The position numbers and the translations under genes were made by a program. This document shows positions 24,774-34,252 of a stretch of 64,000 nt of DNA, piece by piece. The notes below the pieces were generated by a model that worked only from the letters and a program-made list of their open reading frames with translations, was not told where the DNA came from and did no database searches. The stretch covers positions 1-64,000 of the forward strand of contig PKRC01000007.1 in assembly GCA_017577715.1 (NCBI GenBank), written 5' to 3'. The stretch is from Clostridia bacterium. Lineage in GTDB: Bacteria > Bacillota > Clostridia > Caldicoprobacterales > Caldicoprobacteraceae. Numbering within the stretch: position 1 is the stretch's first letter; each line of letters begins with the position of its first letter.

Positions 24774-25943
24774 GTGAGTCAGAGCTTTGGTTTTAATGCG
24801 GGGCGGATGGATAATGATGCTGATGGTACGGTGATACGTGAGGTGCTGAGGTGGTCTTCTGAGGAGCTTTATCGCCATATACAGCGAGAGATGGAGATAA
24901 ATCCCTTAATTAAGATGCAGGAAGATTTCAAAGGGGAAGCAGGCGATGCCTTCGGTACCAGATTTCCGGTGGACATGGATGAAAGGTTTCAGGAAGCCTG
25001 TGGTAATGACGATACCGACGATATGGCTAATGCGGATGCCGGGGAGCAGAGGCATCATAAATCCCATAATATGGCGTACAATGGGATTACTCTGCAAGAG
25101 CACCTTATGTCACAGCTCAAGGACATGGATATTTCCCCTAATGATGAAAGGATTGCCGCCTTCATCATTGAAAATCTGGATGAAAATGGTTACCTACTGG
25201 TATCCAAACACGAAATAGCCGCAACGCTCAAGGTTGATAGGGACAGGGTTTCACGCATGCTTCGCCTGGTTCAGACCCTTGATCCTCCTGGAGTGGGAGC
25301 CAGGAGCCTCAAAGAATGCTTGCTGATACAGCTGTCTCAAATGGGCAAAGCTACGCCCCTCATAAGAGCTATAATACTCGAACATTTGAAGGACCTGATG
25401 CACAATCGGCTGGAAGTCATAAGTAAAAAGATAGGAATTCCTATTGATGAGGTTCAGCGTATAAGGAAGCTCATACGTTCTTTGGAGTCCAAACCGGGAA
25501 GATGGTTTGCTAGCCTGCGGGAAGGAAGATGTATCATTCCTGACGTTGTGGTAAAGCGCATAGGGGAAGAATACCATGTCTTTGTTCTGGAGCATGCTGC
25601 TCCTCGGCTGCGCATAAACAGGATGTATTTAAATCTATTACAAAAACCCCATCTGGACAAGGAGGTTTCAGAATATATTGCAGGTAAGCTGGATTCTGCT
25701 ATCACGCTCATTAAGGCTGTGGAGCAACGCAGGATGGCCCTCAATAAGGTAGCCATGTCCATCGTTGCAAGGCAAAAGGAGTTTTTGGATGGTGGGCCCG
25801 GATATATTAAGCCGTTGACCGCACAAGCGGTGGCCGATGATTGTAACATGCACGTCTGCATCATAAGTTTAGTTGTTCAGGGCAAATACGTTCAAACTCC
25901 CCACGGTATTTTTGAGTTGAGATGTTTTTTGATAAATTTTTAA
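24774..25943 (+). pseudogene. rpoN: RNA polymerase sigma-54 factor lacking its C-terminal DNA-binding end
   Basis: From a GTG behind TTGGGGGGAA, 389 residues align with sigma-54. A recognisable but degraded region I is present (SSEELYRHIQREMEINPLI), in which the usual Gln-rich helix is mostly replaced. The core-binding region is well kept (ITLQEHLMSQL, LDENGYL, LDPPGVGARSLKECLLIQL). The match stops at KYVQTPHGIFELRCF, where full-length proteins continue for about 75-80 residues with the helix-turn-helix and RpoN box (ARRTVAKYRE). Only 148 bases separate the stop from cggR, too few for that end in any frame, so it is deleted rather than shifted. The position before cggR is a known Firmicutes rpoN location. 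Confidence 0.8.
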
Positions 25944-26091
25944 CTTTTTGTTGTGGTTGTATTGAAATTCTTGGCTTTTTAATATAAAATAAGAAGCGTA
26001 ATCTAAAGATGGCTGACGATACGTCTATTTTTTATGGTAGGGGTGGGATGTTTTTTGCACGGTGGGATAATTTCTGTCCAGGGTGGGGCCT

Positions 26092-27129
26092 ATGTCGCAG
26101 ACCCACATGTTTCTTAAGAAAATAGTGCCAGAGTTAATAGAAGTATATGAGAAGAGATATACTATATTGCGCAGCATATATAACTTTCAGCCGATAGGCC
26201 GGAGAACGTTAGCAGCGCGTTTGGGCATGGGTGAAAGGGTGGTCCGCAGCGAGACGGAATTTTTGAGAAATGCAGGCTTTCTCGAGATTGGCCCTTCGGG
26301 GATGAGGGTGACGCCGGAAGGCGAGGTGCTGCTTGAGGGGCTTAAAGATTTTACCCATCAACTCAAAGGGCTCAGCGAGCTGGAGGAGAAGCTGCGGAGT
26401 ATACTAGGCTTGGAACGGGCCATAGTGGTTCCCGGGGATGTGGATGAAGATGCCATGGTTTTAAAGGATATAGGCAAAGCTGCTGCAAGATTTTTGGAGA
26501 GCATCATTAAAAGGGGTAATATAATTGCTGTGACCGGCGGTTCCACCGTAGGTGCAGTAGCCGATGCTCTTTCTCCTGTCAACGACAACACTGATATAGT
26601 CGTGTTGCCCGCCAGAGGGGGAATGGGTAGAAACGTCGAGCACCAGTCTAACGTGATAGCTTCCATATTTGCCAAGAAATTGGGAGGGCAATACAGGCTG
26701 CTTCACATACCAGACCAGCTGCGAGCCGAGTCGATGGAGACGCTCTTGAATGAACCGGACATAAAAAGCGTTATTGACAACCTTCAAAATGCCGATATAC
26801 TTATTTATGGAATAGGCCGGGCTCAGGATATGATGCAAAGGAGGAACTTCACGCTCGAGCAGCAGCGGGAGCTGGAGAGGCGTGGCGCTGTAGCCGAGGC
26901 ATTTGGGTATTTTTTCAACGCAAAGGGCGAAATAGTCTATGCTTGCAATTCCATTTGGCTGAAAATGGATAACTTAAGGCGCATCCCCAAGGTTATAGCC
27001 GTGGCAGGCGGAAGGCAAAAGGCACAGGCCATAATGGCTGCCTTTAAACACTGGAAAAGGGGTATCCTTGTGACCGATGAGGGTGCAGCGCGCGAAATGA
27101 TACGCCTGGCCGAAATTGATGACAATTGA
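26092..27129 (+). CDS. cggR: Central glycolytic genes regulator CggR
   Basis: CggR is the SorC/DeoR-type repressor of the gap operon; in Bacillus subtilis fructose-1,6-bisphosphate relieves repression. The start at 26092 follows AGGGTGGGG and gives 345 residues. The N-terminal helix-turn-helix is in RRTLAARLGMGERVVRSETEFL. The sugar-phosphate-binding domain includes VTGGSTVGAVADAL and LPARGGMGRNVEHQSN. It directly precedes gap, the conserved order, and I expect autoregulation, though I could not identify the operator upstream. Confidence 0.93.
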   Translation: MSQTHMFLKKIVPELIEVYEKRYTILRSIYNFQPIGRRTLAARLGMGERVVRSETEFLRNAGFLEIGPSGMRVTPEGEVLLEGLKDFTHQLKGLSELEEKLRSILGLERAIVVPGDVDEDAMVLKDIGKAAARFLESIIKRGNIIAVTGGSTVGAVADALSPVNDNTDIVVLPARGGMGRNVEHQSNVIASIFAKKLGGQYRLLHIPDQLRAESMETLLNEPDIKSVIDNLQNADILIYGIGRAQDMMQRRNFTLEQQRELERRGAVAEAFGYFFNAKGEIVYACNSIWLKMDNLRRIPKVIAVAGGRQKAQAIMAAFKHWKRGILVTDEGAAREMIRLAEIDDN

Positions 27130-27182
27130 GCGTTTAAGGTTGTAATGTATATGTGATATATTATTAGAGCATTATGTATAGA

Positions 27183-27203
27183 TCCCATGGTTTCATGGGT
27201 TTA
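27183..27203 (+). promoter_or_regulatory. Stem-loop between cggR and gap
   Basis: CCCATGG-TTTC-ATGGG forms a short hairpin 35 bases before the gap start. In B. subtilis the cggR-gapA mRNA is cut in this interval and a 5' stem-loop stabilises the gap part. The same role here is an inference. Confidence 0.35.
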
Positions 27204-27237
27204 TAATAAAAAATTTAAAACGAGGAGGAATGTACAT

Positions 27238-28251
27238 ATGGCAGTTAGGGTTGGTATTAATGGATTTGGAAGAATAGGGAGGAATGCTTTTAAGGCAGCT
27301 TTGGACAAATACGGCAACGATATCGAGTTTGTGGCCATCAATGACTTAACCGATGCCGCTACGTTGGCTCATCTGCTGAAGTATGACTCCTGCTATGGCA
27401 AATTCAATGGCGAGGTCGTCGCAAAAGAGGATTCCCTGGTTGTAAACGGGAAAGAGATCAAGATTTTGGCCGAGAAGGATCCCGCTAATCTTCCATGGAA
27501 GGACTTGGGTGTAGACATCGTAATTGAGTCTACAGGGCTTTTCACTTCCAGGGATAAGGCTGTTAAGCACATTGAGGGCGGTGCAAAGAAGGTCATCATT
27601 ACCGCTCCTGCGAAGAATGAGGATATCACCGTTGTTATGGGCGTTAACGAGGACAAGTATGACCCAGCAAATCACCACATCATCTCCAACGCTTCGTGCA
27701 CGACCAACTGCTTGGCTCCCGTCGCGAAGGTACTTCACCAGAAGTTCGGCATCAAGAAAGGGCTTATGACCACAGTTCACTCCTATACCAATGACCAGAG
27801 GATTCTGGATCTGCCCCACAGGGATTTGAGAAGGGCGAGAGCAGCTGCGCTGTCCATTATTCCCACTACTACTGGTGCTGCTAAGGCCGTTGCTCTAGTA
27901 TTGCCCGAGCTGAAGGGTAAGCTCAATGGGTTTGCCATGAGGGTGCCCACACCTACCGTCTCGGTAGTAGACTTTGTGGCTGAGCTGGAGAAGCCGACTA
28001 CTGCAGAGGAGATCAATGCTGCCTTGAAAGAGGCTGCAGAAGGACCCATGAAGGGCATCTTGGGCTACGAGGAAGAACCGTTGGTATCCATAGACTTCAA
28101 GCAAGATCCTCGTTCATCCATAGTCGATGCTTTGTCCACCATGGTAATAGAGGGAACTCTCGCAAAAGTGGTAGCCTGGTACGACAACGAATGGGGTTAC
28201 TCCAATAGGGTAGCCGACCTCATTATGTACATTGCATCCAAGGGCCTATAA
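27238..28251 (+). CDS. gap: Glyceraldehyde-3-phosphate dehydrogenase
   Basis: This NAD-dependent glycolytic enzyme starts at 27238 behind GAGGAGGAA and has 337 residues. It begins MAVRVGINGFGRIGRNAFKA (Rossmann fold), carries the catalytic Cys in SNASCTTNCLAP and ends WYDNEWGYSNRVADLI. It is the first enzyme gene of a complete lower-glycolysis cluster (gap-pgk-tpiA-gpmI-eno) controlled by the adjacent cggR. Confidence 0.97.
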   Translation: MAVRVGINGFGRIGRNAFKAALDKYGNDIEFVAINDLTDAATLAHLLKYDSCYGKFNGEVVAKEDSLVVNGKEIKILAEKDPANLPWKDLGVDIVIESTGLFTSRDKAVKHIEGGAKKVIITAPAKNEDITVVMGVNEDKYDPANHHIISNASCTTNCLAPVAKVLHQKFGIKKGLMTTVHSYTNDQRILDLPHRDLRRARAAALSIIPTTTGAAKAVALVLPELKGKLNGFAMRVPTPTVSVVDFVAELEKPTTAEEINAALKEAAEGPMKGILGYEEEPLVSIDFKQDPRSSIVDALSTMVIEGTLAKVVAWYDNEWGYSNRVADLIMYIASKGL

Positions 28252-28270
28252 TGTAAAAGGAGTGATCTTT

Positions 28271-29455
28271 GTGAACAAAAAAACCATAGAGGATATAGAT
28301 GTGAGGGGCAAGCGCGTTCTGGTTCGCGTTGACTTCAATGTCCCCATGGATGAAAACGGCAATATCACTGACGATAGGCGCATAAGGGCTGCCCTTCCCA
28401 CCATACAGTATCTGATCAAGAATAATGCAAAAGTAATACTTATGTCCCATTTGGGAAGGCCCAAGGGCGAATTTGATCCCAAGTATAGCCTTGCACCCGT
28501 TGCTAAGCGCTTAAGCGAGCTGCTGGGCCAGGAAGTCATCATGGCAAAAGACGTTATAGGGGAGAGCGCCAAGAATGCTGTTGCCAGCATGAAGGAAGGC
28601 CAAGTCGTCCTTTTGGAGAACGTCCGCTTCCACAAGGAAGAGACCAAGAACGACCCAGAGTTTGCCAAGGCTTTAGCACAGTTGGGAGATATATACGTCA
28701 ACGATGCCTTTGGCAGCGCCCACAGGGCCCATGCCTCCACTGAAGGAGTAGCCCATTATCTGCCGGCTGTGGCGGGTTACCTGATACAGAAGGAGCTTGA
28801 AGTCATGGGCAAGGCTTTGGAGAACCCGGAGAGGCCTTTTGTGGCTATTCTAGGTGGTGCCAAAGTGTCGGATAAGATAGGCGTAATTGAAAACCTAATC
28901 AACAAGGTGGATGTTCTCCTGATCGGCGGGGGTATGGCCTATACCTTCCTCAAGGCCAAGGGATATGAGGTGGGCAATTCCCTGCTAGAAGAGGACAAAG
29001 TGGAGCTGGCAAAACAGTTGATGGAAAAGGCAAAGGAGAAGGGCGTAAAGCTGCTGCTACCTGTGGATAACGTGGTGGCTCAGGAGTTCAAAGCCGATGC
29101 ACCTCACAAGGTTGTGGATAGCGACGAGATTGAAGCCGGATGGATGGGCATGGATATTGGGCCGAAGACCAGGGAGATGTTTGGCGAGGAGATTAAGAAG
29201 GCCAAGACCGTGGTTTGGAACGGGCCCATGGGTGTGTTTGAAATGCCCGCCTTTGCCGAGGGCACAAAAGCTGTGGCCAAATATGTAAGCGAATGCGGTG
29301 GTACTACCATTATCGGCGGCGGTGATTCGGCCGCTGCTGTAGAGCAGCTGGGATTTGCCGATAAGATGACCCATATTTCGACGGGTGGCGGTGCTTCCCT
29401 GGAGTTTCTAGAGGGCAAGGTGCTGCCGGGAATTGCAGCCCTTAATGACAAATGA
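28271..29455 (+). CDS. pgk: Phosphoglycerate kinase
   Basis: Pgk makes ATP from 1,3-bisphosphoglycerate. The GTG at 28271 (NKKTIEDIDVRGKRVLVRVDFN) has AAAAGGAGTG just upstream and gives 394 residues. Substrate-binding residues are in RVDFNVPM and SHLGRPKG. The nucleotide site is in FVAILGGAKVSDKIGVI, and GGGDSAAAVEQLG lies near the C-terminus. It starts 19 bases after gap. Confidence 0.97.
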   Translation: MNKKTIEDIDVRGKRVLVRVDFNVPMDENGNITDDRRIRAALPTIQYLIKNNAKVILMSHLGRPKGEFDPKYSLAPVAKRLSELLGQEVIMAKDVIGESAKNAVASMKEGQVVLLENVRFHKEETKNDPEFAKALAQLGDIYVNDAFGSAHRAHASTEGVAHYLPAVAGYLIQKELEVMGKALENPERPFVAILGGAKVSDKIGVIENLINKVDVLLIGGGMAYTFLKAKGYEVGNSLLEEDKVELAKQLMEKAKEKGVKLLLPVDNVVAQEFKADAPHKVVDSDEIEAGWMGMDIGPKTREMFGEEIKKAKTVVWNGPMGVFEMPAFAEGTKAVAKYVSECGGTTIIGGGDSAAAVEQLGFADKMTHISTGGGASLEFLEGKVLPGIAALNDK

Positions 29456-29490
29456 GTTGAAAATTGCTTTTTACAAATTAAAATGAGGTA

Positions 29491-29519
29491 TTGACATGCG
29501 GATGAAGATTATGTTAAAT
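29491..29519 (+). promoter_or_regulatory. Internal promoter before tpiA
   Basis: TTGACA (29491-29496) and TTAAAT (29514-29519) have a 17-base spacer in the 220-base gap between pgk and tpiA. Confidence 0.4.
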
Positions 29520-29602
29520 AGATAGATGTTGTGTTAAAATAAAAGACAATTATTAAAGCGACATAGAGTTGCTAATATTGCCCCCTAAATTTTATATAGA
29601 TT

Positions 29603-29650
29603 ACCCAACCAGTAACTGCCCGGGGGTTTTCTCCCGGGCAGGTAGGTTGG
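29603..29650 (+). promoter_or_regulatory. Strong two-part stem-loop between pgk and tpiA
   Basis: CTGCCCGGG / CCCGGGCAG form a 9-bp GC stem around an 8-base loop, extended by outer arms CCAACC / GGTTGG. It is not followed by a U-run. It could be an RNA-processing or stability element, or a weak terminator. Confidence 0.6.
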
Positions 29651-29675
29651 GATGTGATATTAAGGAGAGTTGAGT

Positions 29676-30422
29676 ATGAGGAAACCCATCATAGCAGGAA
29701 ACTGGAAGATGCACAAGACGCCGTCCCAAACGGTGTCTCTCATAAATGAATTGAAGCCATTGGTGAAGGATGCACAGGTTGAAGTAGTTGTGTGTCCTCC
29801 TTTTGTTTGTTTACCAGCTGCTAAGGAGGCTCTATCAGGCTCCAACATCAAGCTGGGTGCCCAAAACATGCACTGGGAAGAGCAGGGAGCCTTTACTGGT
29901 GAAGTAGCCCCTGGTATGCTGAAGGAGTTGGATGTGGAATACGTCATAATTGGCCATTCTGAGAGAAGGCAGTACTTTGGCGAGACCGATGAAATGGTAA
30001 ACAAAAAGGTATTGTCTGCCGTAGCTCATAATCTCATCCCCATCATATGCGTTGGTGAGACGCTGGAGCAGCGCGAGCAAGGAATTACCGAGGAAGTAGT
30101 GGATAAACAGACCCGCGCAGCCTTAGAAGGTTTAAATGCTGATGTGGCCCATCGAGTGGTCATCGCCTATGAGCCCATATGGGCAATAGGTACGGGCAAG
30201 ACGGCTTCCAGCAACGATGCTAATGAGGTTATAGGTTACATACGTAAGGTCGTAGGAGAGGTGCTGGGCAGTCAGGCGGCTCAACAGATGAGGATACTGT
30301 ATGGCGGAAGCGTAAAGCCCGAAAATGCCGCCGAGCTTATGGGGATGCCCGAGATTGATGGTGCGCTGGTGGGGGGCGCTAGCCTGAAGGCGCAGGATTT
30401 TGCTAAAATCGTGAAATATTAG
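29676..30422 (+). CDS. tpiA: Triose-phosphate isomerase
   Basis: TpiA interconverts dihydroxyacetone phosphate and glyceraldehyde-3-phosphate. The ATG at 29676 follows AAGGAGA and gives 248 residues. NWKMHKT carries the catalytic Lys, IIGHSERRQYFGE the catalytic His, and AYEPIWAIGTGKTAS the catalytic Glu and mobile loop. It is separated from gpmI by 9 bases. Confidence 0.97.
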   Translation: MRKPIIAGNWKMHKTPSQTVSLINELKPLVKDAQVEVVVCPPFVCLPAAKEALSGSNIKLGAQNMHWEEQGAFTGEVAPGMLKELDVEYVIIGHSERRQYFGETDEMVNKKVLSAVAHNLIPIICVGETLEQREQGITEEVVDKQTRAALEGLNADVAHRVVIAYEPIWAIGTGKTASSNDANEVIGYIRKVVGEVLGSQAAQQMRILYGGSVKPENAAELMGMPEIDGALVGGASLKAQDFAKIVKY

Positions 30423-30431
30423 GAGGAAAAT

Positions 30432-31979
30432 ATGCAGAAGGATTTGGTCGTTCTCATCATAATGGATGGGTTTGGGTTGAGCGATCGGAAAGAATGGAAT
30501 GCGGTTTACCAAGCCAGGACCCCCAATCTGGATAGGTACTGGAAGGAGTACCCGCATGTGACCATAGGGGCAAGCGGCCTTGATGTAGGGCTTCCTGCAG
30601 GGCAGATGGGCAATTCTGAAGTAGGGCACTTAAACATCGGTGCCGGCAGAATAGTATACCAGGAGCTTACCCGCATCAGCAAGGCCATAGAGGATGGCAG
30701 CTTTTTTAACAATAAGGCCCTTTTAGCTGCCATAGAGAATGTCAAAAAGCATGGTACAAAGCTACATGTGATGGGCCTGGTGTCGGATGGAGGAGTTCAC
30801 AGCCACATTGAACACCTGTATGCGCTGGTAGAGCTGGCAAAGAGAAGCGGTTTGCCGCAGGTCTATATACACTGTTTTACCGATGGAAGGGATGTCCCGC
30901 CTACAAGCGGCAAGTCATATATCGAAATTCTTCAGAAAAAGCTTGATGAGTACCAGTTCGGCAAAATTGCCACCGTGATGGGGCGCTATTATGCTATGGA
31001 CAGGGATAAGAGGTGGGATCGCACGCAAAAAGCCTACGATGCCATGGTTTTGGGTATAGGAGAGTTTGCCTCTTCAGCCGTAGAGGCCGTGGAGCAGTCA
31101 TATAGGGACAATATAACCGATGAGTTCGTGCGTCCCACAGTGGTGCTTGAGGACGGGAAGCCGGTTACCACCATTGAGCCCAACGACTCGATCATATTTT
31201 TTAATTTCCGGCCTGACAGGGCAAGGCAGCTCACCCGTGCTTTTATCCAGCCTGAGTTCAACGAGTTTAGGCGGGGTAAGGGTTATTTCCCCGTGTGTTT
31301 TGTATCTATGACCCAGTATGACGAGACATTTACCAATATCCATGTGGCCTATGAACCGCAGGTTATTACCAACACCTTTGGCGAATATATAAGCAAGCTG
31401 GGCAAAAAGCAGCTGAGGATTGCTGAAACTGAGAAGTACGCCCATGTAACGTTTTTCTTCAACGGTGGTGTAGAGTACCCCAACGAGAATGAAGACAGGG
31501 TGTTGATTCCGTCACCCAAGGTTGCAACTTATGATTTGAAGCCCTCCATGAGCGCATTTGAAGTGACTGAGGAAGTTGAGAGGCGTATTGCTTCTGGGCA
31601 ATATGACGTGATCATATTGAATTACGCTAACTGCGATATGGTAGGGCATACAGGCGTCATGGAGGCGGCAGTTGAAGCGGTGGAGACGGTGGATACATGC
31701 GTAGGGCGGGTAGTGGAGGCCGTCCGAGCAAGGGGTGGCAAGGTAATAGTGACGGCCGATCACGGCAATGCTGAGCAGATGTGGGATTTTGAGACTAACC
31801 AGCCGCACACGGCTCATACCTCAAACCCCGTACCCTTTATATTGATAGACGATACCAGGAAAGATGTTACCTTGAGGGAAGGAGGCCGATTGGCCGATAT
31901 AGTACCAACCATGTTGGAACTGATGGGCCTTGACAAGCCCGAAGAGATGACGGGGGAAAGCTTGATTTTGAAGAAATGA
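30432..31979 (+). CDS. gpmI: 2,3-bisphosphoglycerate-independent phosphoglycerate mutase
   Basis: This Mn-dependent mutase converts 3- to 2-phosphoglycerate and belongs to the alkaline-phosphatase superfamily. At 515 residues it is full length. Motifs are VLIIMDGFGLS (metal-binding Asp), GQMGNSEVGHLNIGAGR (phospho-Ser), FTDGRDVPP, and the second metal site TADHGNAEQMWD. It lies in the glycolytic cluster, with a GGAGGA ribosome-binding site at the tpiA stop. Confidence 0.97.
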   Translation: MQKDLVVLIIMDGFGLSDRKEWNAVYQARTPNLDRYWKEYPHVTIGASGLDVGLPAGQMGNSEVGHLNIGAGRIVYQELTRISKAIEDGSFFNNKALLAAIENVKKHGTKLHVMGLVSDGGVHSHIEHLYALVELAKRSGLPQVYIHCFTDGRDVPPTSGKSYIEILQKKLDEYQFGKIATVMGRYYAMDRDKRWDRTQKAYDAMVLGIGEFASSAVEAVEQSYRDNITDEFVRPTVVLEDGKPVTTIEPNDSIIFFNFRPDRARQLTRAFIQPEFNEFRRGKGYFPVCFVSMTQYDETFTNIHVAYEPQVITNTFGEYISKLGKKQLRIAETEKYAHVTFFFNGGVEYPNENEDRVLIPSPKVATYDLKPSMSAFEVTEEVERRIASGQYDVIILNYANCDMVGHTGVMEAAVEAVETVDTCVGRVVEAVRARGGKVIVTADHGNAEQMWDFETNQPHTAHTSNPVPFILIDDTRKDVTLREGGRLADIVPTMLELMGLDKPEEMTGESLILKK

Positions 31980-32171
31980 AGCGCTTGAAAAATTCCTTTT
32001 GTGTTACAATGCAGCAAGAAGTGACCTTGTAGTTGACTTTGTGACGAATACCTATTTATGGTTTAGGCATTGAAATTGCGAAAAAGAGGTAACTTAAAAG
32101 GGAATTAGCCTTTTACGAAGAAAGAGTTATTTACACTAAGATAAAGCCTGAAGAGAAAGGAGAGAAAAGCC

Positions 32172-33467
32172 GTGACCACCATTGTTGATGTTATAGGCCG
32201 AGAGATTCTGGATTCCAGAGGCAATCCCACTGTAGAAGTAGAGGTGTATCTGGAGGGTGGAGCTGTAGGCAGGGCTGCTGTGCCTTCCGGTGCTTCTACA
32301 GGTGCCTTTGAAGCCGTGGAGCTAAGGGATGGCGATAAGAAGAGGTACATGGGCAAGGGCGTACAAAAGGCTGTAGAAAACGTAAACAAGGTCATTGCTG
32401 AAGAAATTATCGGGATGGATGCGCTGGATCAGGTGGCCATCGACAAGCTGATGATTGAACTGGATGGCACGCCCAACAAGAGCAAACTGGGTGCCAATGC
32501 TATTCTGGGCGTATCGCTGGCAGTTGCAAAAGCTGCCGCAGAGCAGCTGGGGCTTCCGCTTTACAGGTATATAGGCGGTGCTAACGCAAAGGTCCTGCCG
32601 GTACCCATGATGAACATATTGAACGGCGGCAAGCATGCCGACAATACCGTGGATATTCAAGAGTTCATGATTATGCCGGTAGGCGCCACCAGCTTTAGAG
32701 AGGCACTGCGCATGTGCGCCGAGGTATTCCATAACCTGAAAGCGGTGCTCAATAAGAAGGGCTACAGCACAGCAGTGGGCGATGAGGGCGGTTTTGCTCC
32801 AAACCTGAAGACCAACGAGGAAGCCATCGAGGTGATCCTTGAGGCCGTTGAAAAAGCAGGCTATCAGCCGGGCGATGATATCCGCATTGCCATCGACGCT
32901 GCGGCCACCGAGCTTTACAATGAAGAGGATGGGAAATACCACTTCCCAGGTGAAGGCGTTGTAAGGACAGCAGCCGAAATGGTGGACTACTATGTCCATC
33001 TGGTTGACAAATATCCCATCATATCGCTGGAGGATGGCGTGGCCGAGGAAGACTGGGATGGCTGGAAGTTGCTTACGCAGAAGCTGGGTGACAGGATCCA
33101 GCTGGTGGGCGACGACCTGTTTGTAACCAACACCCAGAGGCTAGCAAAGGGCATCGAGCTGGGAGTTGCCAATTCCATTCTCATCAAGGTCAACCAGATC
33201 GGTACCTTGACCGAGACGCTGGATGCCATCCAAATGGCAAATCGCGCGGGATATACAGCGGTTGTATCACACCGTTCTGGTGAGACCGAGGATACTACAA
33301 TATCTGATCTGGTGGTGGCAGTAAATGCCGGGCAGATTAAGACGGGTGCTCCATCCCGTACTGATCGCGTTGCCAAGTACAACCAGCTGTTGAGGATAGA
33401 AGAGGAGTTGGGCGATGTAGCGCAGTACCTAGGCTTAAAAGCCTGGTTCAATCTGAAGAATAAGTAA
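32172..33467 (+). CDS. eno: Enolase
   Basis: Enolase forms phosphoenolpyruvate from 2-phosphoglycerate. The GTG at 32172 lies behind GAAAGGAGAG and yields 431 residues. REILDSRGNPTVEVEV, GDEGGFAPN (catalytic Glu region) and SHRSGETEDTTI are diagnostic. The 192-base gap after gpmI may hold another promoter (TACAAT at 32005-32010), and a good terminator follows. It is the last glycolytic gene of the cluster. Confidence 0.97.
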   Translation: MTTIVDVIGREILDSRGNPTVEVEVYLEGGAVGRAAVPSGASTGAFEAVELRDGDKKRYMGKGVQKAVENVNKVIAEEIIGMDALDQVAIDKLMIELDGTPNKSKLGANAILGVSLAVAKAAAEQLGLPLYRYIGGANAKVLPVPMMNILNGGKHADNTVDIQEFMIMPVGATSFREALRMCAEVFHNLKAVLNKKGYSTAVGDEGGFAPNLKTNEEAIEVILEAVEKAGYQPGDDIRIAIDAAATELYNEEDGKYHFPGEGVVRTAAEMVDYYVHLVDKYPIISLEDGVAEEDWDGWKLLTQKLGDRIQLVGDDLFVTNTQRLAKGIELGVANSILIKVNQIGTLTETLDAIQMANRAGYTAVVSHRSGETEDTTISDLVVAVNAGQIKTGAPSRTDRVAKYNQLLRIEEELGDVAQYLGLKAWFNLKNK

Positions 33468-33479
33468 AGTAAGATAATA

Positions 33480-33513
33480 ATCCCCCCGCTTTACAAGGCG
33501 GGGGATTTCTTTT
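33480..33513 (+). terminator. Terminator after eno
   Basis: CCCCCCGC and GCGGGGG pair around TTTACAAG and are followed by ATTTCTTTT. Confidence 0.8.
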
Positions 33514-33586
33514 GCAGTGAAGTGACGTTACTATAATGTTAGTGCTTAAAATATGAGCTGAATAGCTGACCGTTGAAAATTTTGCC

Positions 33587-33615
33587 TTGATTTTATAGTA
33601 ATGGTATGCTACAAT
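33587..33615 (+). promoter_or_regulatory. Promoter of secG
   Basis: TTGATT (33587-33592) and TACAAT (33610-33615) have a 17-base spacer, 33 bases before the secG start. Confidence 0.55.
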
Positions 33616-33647
33616 AGGGTTGTCATCTGTAGGAAGGAGGAGTTCCA

Positions 33648-33887
33648 TTGGCGGTTGTAAAGTATATACTTACTGCATTACTTGTGCTGGTTGAAATCTT
33701 TCTCATAGCGGTTGTACTGCTCCAATCGGGCAAGAAGGCCGGATTGTCGGGAGCCATTGCGGGGGGTGCCGAGACGTTTTTTGGCAAGAACAAGGCCAGA
33801 AGCTTTGAAGGGAAGCTCCACAGGTGGACCAAGATATCGGCGGTGTTGTTTATAGTGATCACGTTGGTTTTGGTTATTCTCGAATAG
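33648..33887 (+). CDS. secG: Preprotein translocase subunit SecG
   Basis: SecG is the small accessory subunit of the SecYEG channel. The 79-residue product has two membrane helices (ILTALLVLVEIFLIAVVLLQ and KISAVLFIVITLVLVIL) flanking the conserved GLSGAIAGGAETFFGKNKAR loop. The start is a TTG behind GGAAGGAGGAG. Its place between eno and rnr is the usual Firmicutes order. Confidence 0.93.
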   Translation: MAVVKYILTALLVLVEIFLIAVVLLQSGKKAGLSGAIAGGAETFFGKNKARSFEGKLHRWTKISAVLFIVITLVLVILE

Positions 33888-34042
33888 TAAATAGGCTGAT
33901 AGATGGCATTTTGTTGAAGGGAATGGCCTTAAACAGGGCGATTAAACGGAAGAATGATGAGATAACGATAAAACAGTTAAGAAGGGAACTTTATTAGAGA
34001 AAAATAGAGGGGTATAAATATAAGTTTGGAAAGTGTGTGACA

Positions 34043-34068
34043 AAAACGACCCACGGGTCGTTTTTTCT
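34043..34068 (+). terminator. Intrinsic terminator after secG
   Basis: AAAACGACCC-A-CGGGTCGTTTTTT has a tight loop and a U-tract. The remainder of 33888-34252 shows no gene. Confidence 0.7.
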
Positions 34069-34252
34069 GTTATATAAAATGGTATTAAAGTATTGAATTT
34101 GTGTCAGCTATTAGCCGCTAAAATTGCAATGCCCCTTTATGTTGCTTCTGACTGACGGGCTCTCCATCAACCGTGCAAAGTTAGAAGAGAAGGGAAGCTT
34201 AAAGCCATATAATGGAAAATTTGCGGTTAAAAATCTAAAGGGGGAATCAAGG

